NCBI RefSeq assembly: GCF_030216305.1
Contig: NZ_JASOKT010000005.1
Location: 1 to 64,000, forward strand
DNA length: 64,000 bases
Reading direction: 5' to 3'
Origin: Actinotignum timonense
Lineage (GTDB): Bacteria; Actinomycetota; Actinomycetes; Actinomycetales; Actinomycetaceae
In this document: piece by piece, positions 60,162 to 64,000 of the stretch
How positions within the stretch are numbered: position 1 is the stretch's first letter
Layout of the letters: each line of letters opens with the position of its first letter
Program-made: the position numbers and the translations under genes
Notes under the pieces: model-generated
Seen by the model: only the letters and a program-made list of their open reading frames with translations
The model's database searches: none
What the model was told of the DNA's origin: nothing

Positions 60162-60869
60162 ATGGATCGTCCTCAGCTCACAGCTCGCCAGGCAGAGATA
60201 CTGGACGTTGTTATTAACGGGATCGTCACCCACCGCGTCCCCCCAACGGTGCGGGAAATTGGTGAGGAAGTAGGAATGTCTTCCCCTTCCTCGGTGAAAT
60301 ACCAGCTCGATGCACTGGAAGAAAAGGGCTATATCTCACGTAACCCACGCCGGCCACGCATGATTGAACTCACGGAAGCGGGGCTCGCCCATGCCCGTAG
60401 TTCTCGCAGCGATTCGGCATGGGAAAGCACACTACTCCCCGTGGGTGAACCCGCTCAGAGAAGCCTGGAATCCGATGTGCCGGTTGATATTAGCGAGGCG
60501 ATCAATGTTCCCGTTGTCGGGAAGATCGCGGCTGGGGCTCCAATTCTGGCCGAAGAACTCATAGAAGATGTTTTTCCGCTCCCGCGCCAATTGACTGGAA
60601 CCGGTGAGCTTTTCACGCTAAAAGTGCAGGGCGAATCAATGATTGATGCCGCGATTTGCGATGGGGACTGGGTGGTGGTGCGCCGCCAGCCCACCGCGGA
60701 AAACGGGGAAATTGTTGCCGCCATGATCGATGGCGAAGCCACGGTCAAAGTCCTCCAACGCCGCGATGGCCACGTCACGCTACTCCCGTGCAACCCCGCC
60801 TACTCCCCCATTCCCGCCGATGATAGCGAAGTGCTCGGCCGCGTCGTCATGGTACTGCGCACCCTCTAA
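60162..60869 (+). CDS. lexA: SOS repressor LexA
   Basis: A 235-residue LexA. The winged helix (LTARQAEILDVVINGIVTHRVPPTVREIGEEVGMSSPSSVKYQLDALEEKGYI) precedes the cleavage site AAGAP (Ala124-Gly125). The catalytic dyad is Ser159 in VQGESMIDAAI and Lys196 in ATVKVLQR. RecA-stimulated self-cleavage derepresses the SOS genes. ATG at 60162 is preferred over GTG at 60156 because GGGAG lies at the right distance. It diverges from the LysM gene across two LexA boxes. Confidence 0.97.
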   Translation: MDRPQLTARQAEILDVVINGIVTHRVPPTVREIGEEVGMSSPSSVKYQLDALEEKGYISRNPRRPRMIELTEAGLAHARSSRSDSAWESTLLPVGEPAQRSLESDVPVDISEAINVPVVGKIAAGAPILAEELIEDVFPLPRQLTGTGELFTLKVQGESMIDAAICDGDWVVVRRQPTAENGEIVAAMIDGEATVKVLQRRDGHVTLLPCNPAYSPIPADDSEVLGRVVMVLRTL

Positions 60870-61013
60870 GCAACCTCGGGCGGAGCCGGCTGAGCGCTAA
60901 GTCCCAGGGTTGAGCTGCCTCCGGGCTGAGGCCCCGGGCCCAGCCATTGCCACGCCCACACTTGTGGCAGGTCAGCCTCCCGCCGCGAGGCGGCGTCGTC
61001 GTACTACTTCCCG

Positions 61014-62954
61014 TTACCCAAGCTGTTCCGCGAGCCGGCCCAGGGCCGCACGCACCACGGCACCGTCGGCCGTACCCCACATACGCGGAAGGGAGGCACG
61101 CAAGAACCCGCCGTAACGCGCCGTCACAAGCCGCGGATCCAGAATCGCCACCACGCCCCGATCAGCCTCACTGCGGATCAGGCGCCCGGCCCCCTGCGCC
61201 AGCAGCAAAGCAGCATGCGCGGCAGAAACATCCATGAAGCCGTTAAATCCACGCTCGTTAGCCCGCCGCGAACGTGCCTGCACCAATGCGTCATTGGGGC
61301 GCGGGAAGGGAATCCGATCAATCGTCACCAGGCGGCACGTCAGGCCGGGCACATCCACGCCCTGCCACAGCGAAAGCGTGCCAAAAAGCGAGGCATGCGG
61401 ATCCGCCGCGAAATCCTTAACAAGCGTGGGCAACTGGTCTTCGCCCTGCACGAAAATCGGCAGGTCAAGGTGATCACGAGCGAAAGCCGCGGCCTCATTC
61501 GCGGCCTTACGGGAAGTGAAAAGGCACAGCGCCCCGCCCCGGGAAGCCTCAATTAACTCCACGAGTTCGCGCAGGGTTTCCTCCCCGTACCCATCCTTTC
61601 CCGGCACGGGCAGGTGGCGCGCAATATAGAGAATGCCCTGCTGGTGGTAGGTAAAAGGAGAGCCGACGTCGATTCCCCGCCACGGCCCCTGGCTCGGATA
61701 CGAAAAACCAATCTGCCGAGCGGCCAGGTCAAAACGCCCGCCAATAGCGAGCGTGGCGGAGGTGAGAATCGCGGGGCGCGCCTCGAAAAGAGTATCCGCC
61801 AGCGGCGCGGACACGTCGAGAGGCGCCGCGCACAAGCTCGACCGCCCCTCCAGATCACGGGATACCCACACGACGAGAGAGCCGTTCGCCACCTCGTCAC
61901 TGACCATCGCACTCACCATATCGACGCAGGTAGAAAGCCGGTGGCGCACCACCGCTTTCGTTGCGGCATCCGATTCGGTACTACCGGGCAGAGCTGCGAC
62001 GTCGTTCTCCACCAGCTGCAATTCACGCAATAGCAACATAAGAGCGTCCTGCAGGGGCGCCGGAAGGGAAGTGAGGCGACCTTCCTCCAGCTCATCAAGA
62101 ATATCGACGACGCCGTTACGGGCCCGTTCGATCCCATCAGCCAAGATTTTTTCGCGGCGCAGTAGGCGCGCCAATCCCGTGATCTCGCCGTGGGAGAGCG
62201 CGAAGGTGAGTTGGCTGGTGACCCGGTCAGCCAGATCATGGGCTTCGTCCACGACGAAAGCATCCACGTCGGGGAGCACCGGGGTGCCCGAGCTATGCAC
62301 GCCCAACATCGCATGATTGGTAATGACGATATCCGCTTCGGCGGCCTCGGTGCGGGCGCGCACCGGGAAGCACACCTCGCGCAGCGGGCACTTGACGCCC
62401 ACGCATTCGGGTTTACTCAAGGAGACTTGGCGCCAGGCACGCTCCGAGACACCGGGAACAAGATCATCACGGTCCCCGGTCTCGGTTTCCGCGGCCCATT
62501 CGCGCAAGCGCATCACTTCTTCGCCGGTTGCGCTGGCGCCGTATTCCCCTTCGGCGCGGCTGACCAGGGCATCATCCTCCGGGTAGCCGCCGTGGACTTT
62601 ACGCAAACATACGTAATTATTCCAGCCTTTGAGCAGGGCAATATGCGGTTCGTGGCCGGTTACGGCGCTGACGGCCCGCGCCACCCGCGGCGCGTCCTGC
62701 CCCACGATCTGGCGCTGCAAGGCGAGGGTGGCGGTGGAAACGGCCGCGCGCTGGCCGGTGCGCACCGACCATTCCATGAGCGGGACCAGGTAGCCGATAG
62801 ATTTCCCGGTGCCCGTCCCGGCCTGAATCAGCAGGTGGGAGGAGTCCTCCAGCGCGGTGGCGGTCTCCTCGACCATGCGATTCTGCCCTTCGCGGACCGC
62901 TCCCCCGAGATCCGCGACCACCAGCTCGAGGATCTCGGTTAGTTCTTTCCTCAT
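61014..62954 (-). CDS. dinG: DinG/XPD-like ATP-dependent DNA helicase
   Basis: A 646-residue superfamily 2 helicase. Walker A is [19 protein letters not shown] (about 41-59), the DEAH box is [12 protein letters not shown]. Four Cys ([19 protein letters not shown]) form the iron-sulfur cluster of the XPD/DinG family. C-terminal motifs include [14 protein letters not shown] and [16 protein letters not shown]. It unwinds forked or RNA-DNA structures. ATG at 62954 overlaps the hflX stop by four bases. It converges with lexA. Confidence 0.92.
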   Translation of the reverse strand: MRKELTEILELVVADLGGAVREGQNRMVEETATALEDSSHLLIQAGTGTGKSIGYLVPLMEWSVRTGQRAAVSTATLALQRQIVGQDAPRVARAVSAVTGHEPHIALLKGWNNYVCLRKVHGGYPEDDALVSRAEGEYGASATGEEVMRLREWAAETETGDRDDLVPGVSERAWRQVSLSKPECVGVKCPLREVCFPVRARTEAAEADIVITNHAMLGVHSSGTPVLPDVDAFVVDEAHDLADRVTSQLTFALSHGEITGLARLLRREKILADGIERARNGVVDILDELEEGRLTSLPAPLQDALMLLLRELQLVENDVAALPGSTESDAATKAVVRHRLSTCVDMVSAMVSDEVANGSLVVWVSRDLEGRSSLCAAPLDVSAPLADTLFEARPAILTSATLAIGGRFDLAARQIGFSYPSQGPWRGIDVGSPFTYHQQGILYIARHLPVPGKDGYGEETLRELVELIEASRGGALCLFTSRKAANEAAAFARDHLDLPIFVQGEDQLPTLVKDFAADPHASLFGTLSLWQGVDVPGLTCRLVTIDRIPFPRPNDALVQARSRRANERGFNGFMDVSAAHAALLLAQGAGRLIRSEADRGVVAILDPRLVTARYGGFLRASLPRMWGTADGAVVRAALGRLAEQLG

Positions 62955-64000
62955 GCCCGCATCCTGGTGGGCACGTCTGTTTGGGCACCCCAGCGGGCCT
63001 CAATCTGGCCCGCAATATTTGCCCGCACCCGCGCGTGGATGCGAGTTCCGGTGGGCAGATACTCAAGTTCTTCCAGGAGTTCCCCCTCTTCCAGGATCCG
63101 TGAAACAAGATCACCGCGCTCGAAGGGAATGACCGCGTCGATTTCAATATTCGGGTGGGGCAGTTCTTCTTCGATGCGCGCGAGGAGCTCATCAATACCC
63201 GCCCCGGTGTGGGAAGACACCGCGATAGCGGACGGGTAACGGGAACGCAGCGCGGTCAGATCGACCGGAGCGGCAATATCGGCTTTGGAGAGCACAATAA
63301 TCTCCGGGATATCGCGGGCCCCGGGCACATCCGCAAGCACCTCGTGCACGGCGGTGACCTGCGCGACCGGATCCGCATTGGAGGCATCCACGACGTGGAG
63401 GAGGACATCCGCCCCGTCCACTTCCTCAAGGGTGGAGCGGAAAGCTTCCACCAGCTGGGTGGGCAGATTCCGCACGAATCCCACGGTATCCGAGAGCGTG
63501 AATTCGCGACCTTCCGGGGTGATGGCTTTGCGGACCGTCGGATCAAGAGTGGCAAAAAGCGCGTTTTCCACCAGAACATTCGCACCGGTGAGCCGGTTGA
63601 GCAGCGAGGATTTCCCAGCGTTGGTGTAGCCAACCACCACCACGGAGGGAATCCCGGTACGGCGCCGTTCGGCACGCCGAGTGGAACGGGCCGGTGCCAT
63701 CTTTTTGATATCGCGGCGAAGCTTTGCCATGCGTTGGCGGATGCGGCGTCGATCCAATTCGAGCTGGGTTTCACCCGGGCCGCGCGATCCAATGCCGGCA
63801 CCACCAGCCACCTGCCCGCCGGCCTGCCGCGACATCGATTCACCCCAACCGCGCAGGCGCGGGAGGAGATATTCGAGCTGCGCGAGCTCGACCTGGGCTT
63901 TGCCTTCTTTCGATTGGGCATGCCGCGCAAAAATATCGAGGATGAGCGCGGTGCGGTCGATTACTTTAACATTGACGATATCTTCGAGGGCGCGCCGCTG
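62951..64000 (-). CDS. hflX: Ribosome-splitting GTPase HflX (5' end outside the window)
   Basis: The 349 visible codons run in from the window edge: [45 protein letters not shown] and the Gly-rich [16 protein letters not shown] motif. The GTPase domain follows with [16 protein letters not shown] (P-loop), [10 protein letters not shown] and SKAD, then a short C-terminal domain. It rescues stalled ribosomes under stress. The start lies beyond position 64000. It is translationally coupled to dinG. Confidence 0.95.
   Translation of the reverse strand, partial: QRRALEDIVNVKVIDRTALILDIFARHAQSKEGKAQVELAQLEYLLPRLRGWGESMSRQAGGQVAGGAGIGSRGPGETQLELDRRRIRQRMAKLRRDIKKMAPARSTRRAERRRTGIPSVVVVGYTNAGKSSLLNRLTGANVLVENALFATLDPTVRKAITPEGREFTLSDTVGFVRNLPTQLVEAFRSTLEEVDGADVLLHVVDASNADPVAQVTAVHEVLADVPGARDIPEIIVLSKADIAAPVDLTALRSRYPSAIAVSSHTGAGIDELLARIEEELPHPNIEIDAVIPFERGDLVSRILEEGELLEELEYLPTGTRIHARVRANIAGQIEARWGAQTDVPTRMRA

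Noticed and set aside
1..64000. Insertion sequences, prophage or integrative element
   Set aside because: No transposase, integrase or phage gene is recognised, and gene order is that of a core chromosome; the short repeats lack terminal inverted repeats or coding capacity.

Overview
The window looks like a core chromosomal segment of a moderately high-GC actinobacterium, most likely a member of the Actinomycetaceae (Actinotignum/Actinobaculum/Actinomyces type). The evidence is the mraZ-to-divIVA division and cell-wall cluster without ftsA, the nrdR / LysM protein / lexA arrangement, a MurE whose specificity region suggests L-lysine rather than diaminopimelate, a FemAB-type cross-bridge enzyme, and many leaderless promoters of the TANNNT type. 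The genus is an inference. No insertion sequence, prophage, CRISPR array or rRNA operon was seen.

Layout. Positions 1-1701 hold the 5' part of a tRNA-Asn gene, a small membrane protein, a cupin and a methyltransferase. Positions 1842-8394 hold an L-fucose (or similar 6-deoxysugar) oxidation cluster: transporter FucP, mutarotase FucU, sugar dehydrogenase, lactonase-type amidohydrolase and fuconate dehydratase. A CAT-anticodon tRNA gene sits between the last two. A divergent IclR regulator follows. Positions 8489-23437 are housekeeping: dnaG, dgt, dusB, two PRC-barrel proteins, a YibE/F protein, a FemX-like ligase, murJ with an ATP-grasp ligase, an S4 protein and glyS. Positions 23009-26013 are a znuA-znuC-znuB-zur zinc operon with a small membrane gene after it.

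Positions 26113-50381 are almost entirely minus-strand: dnaE, a GNAT gene, an RluA-type pseudouridine synthase, lspA, divIVA, yggT, sepF, pgeF, ftsZ, ftsQ, murC, murG, ftsW, murD, mraY, murF, murE, ftsI, ftsL, rsmH, mraZ and a DUF3040 gene. Most junctions from mraZ to ftsQ overlap by 1-8 bases, so this looks like one long transcription unit making lipid II and the divisome. Three GTGGAG repeats upstream of mraZ are a likely MraZ operator. Positions 50536-58657 hold dinB, a spermidine-synthase-like gene, a PAC2 protein, a HelD-type helicase and an acyl-CoA ligase with an unusual C-terminal extension. Positions 58746-64000 hold nrdR, a LysM membrane protein and divergent lexA around SOS boxes, then dinG and a partial hflX.

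The most unusual pattern is not a gene. At least eleven genes end in, or are closely followed by, short degenerate tandem duplications of 10-21 bp. Several start inside the last codons and copy the stop codon in frame. A 13-bp interspersed word and a 19-bp identity between lspA and murF show a related spread of short repeats into coding linkers. A second consistent pattern is that nine genes have a -10-like TANNNT exactly 6-7 nt before the start codon.
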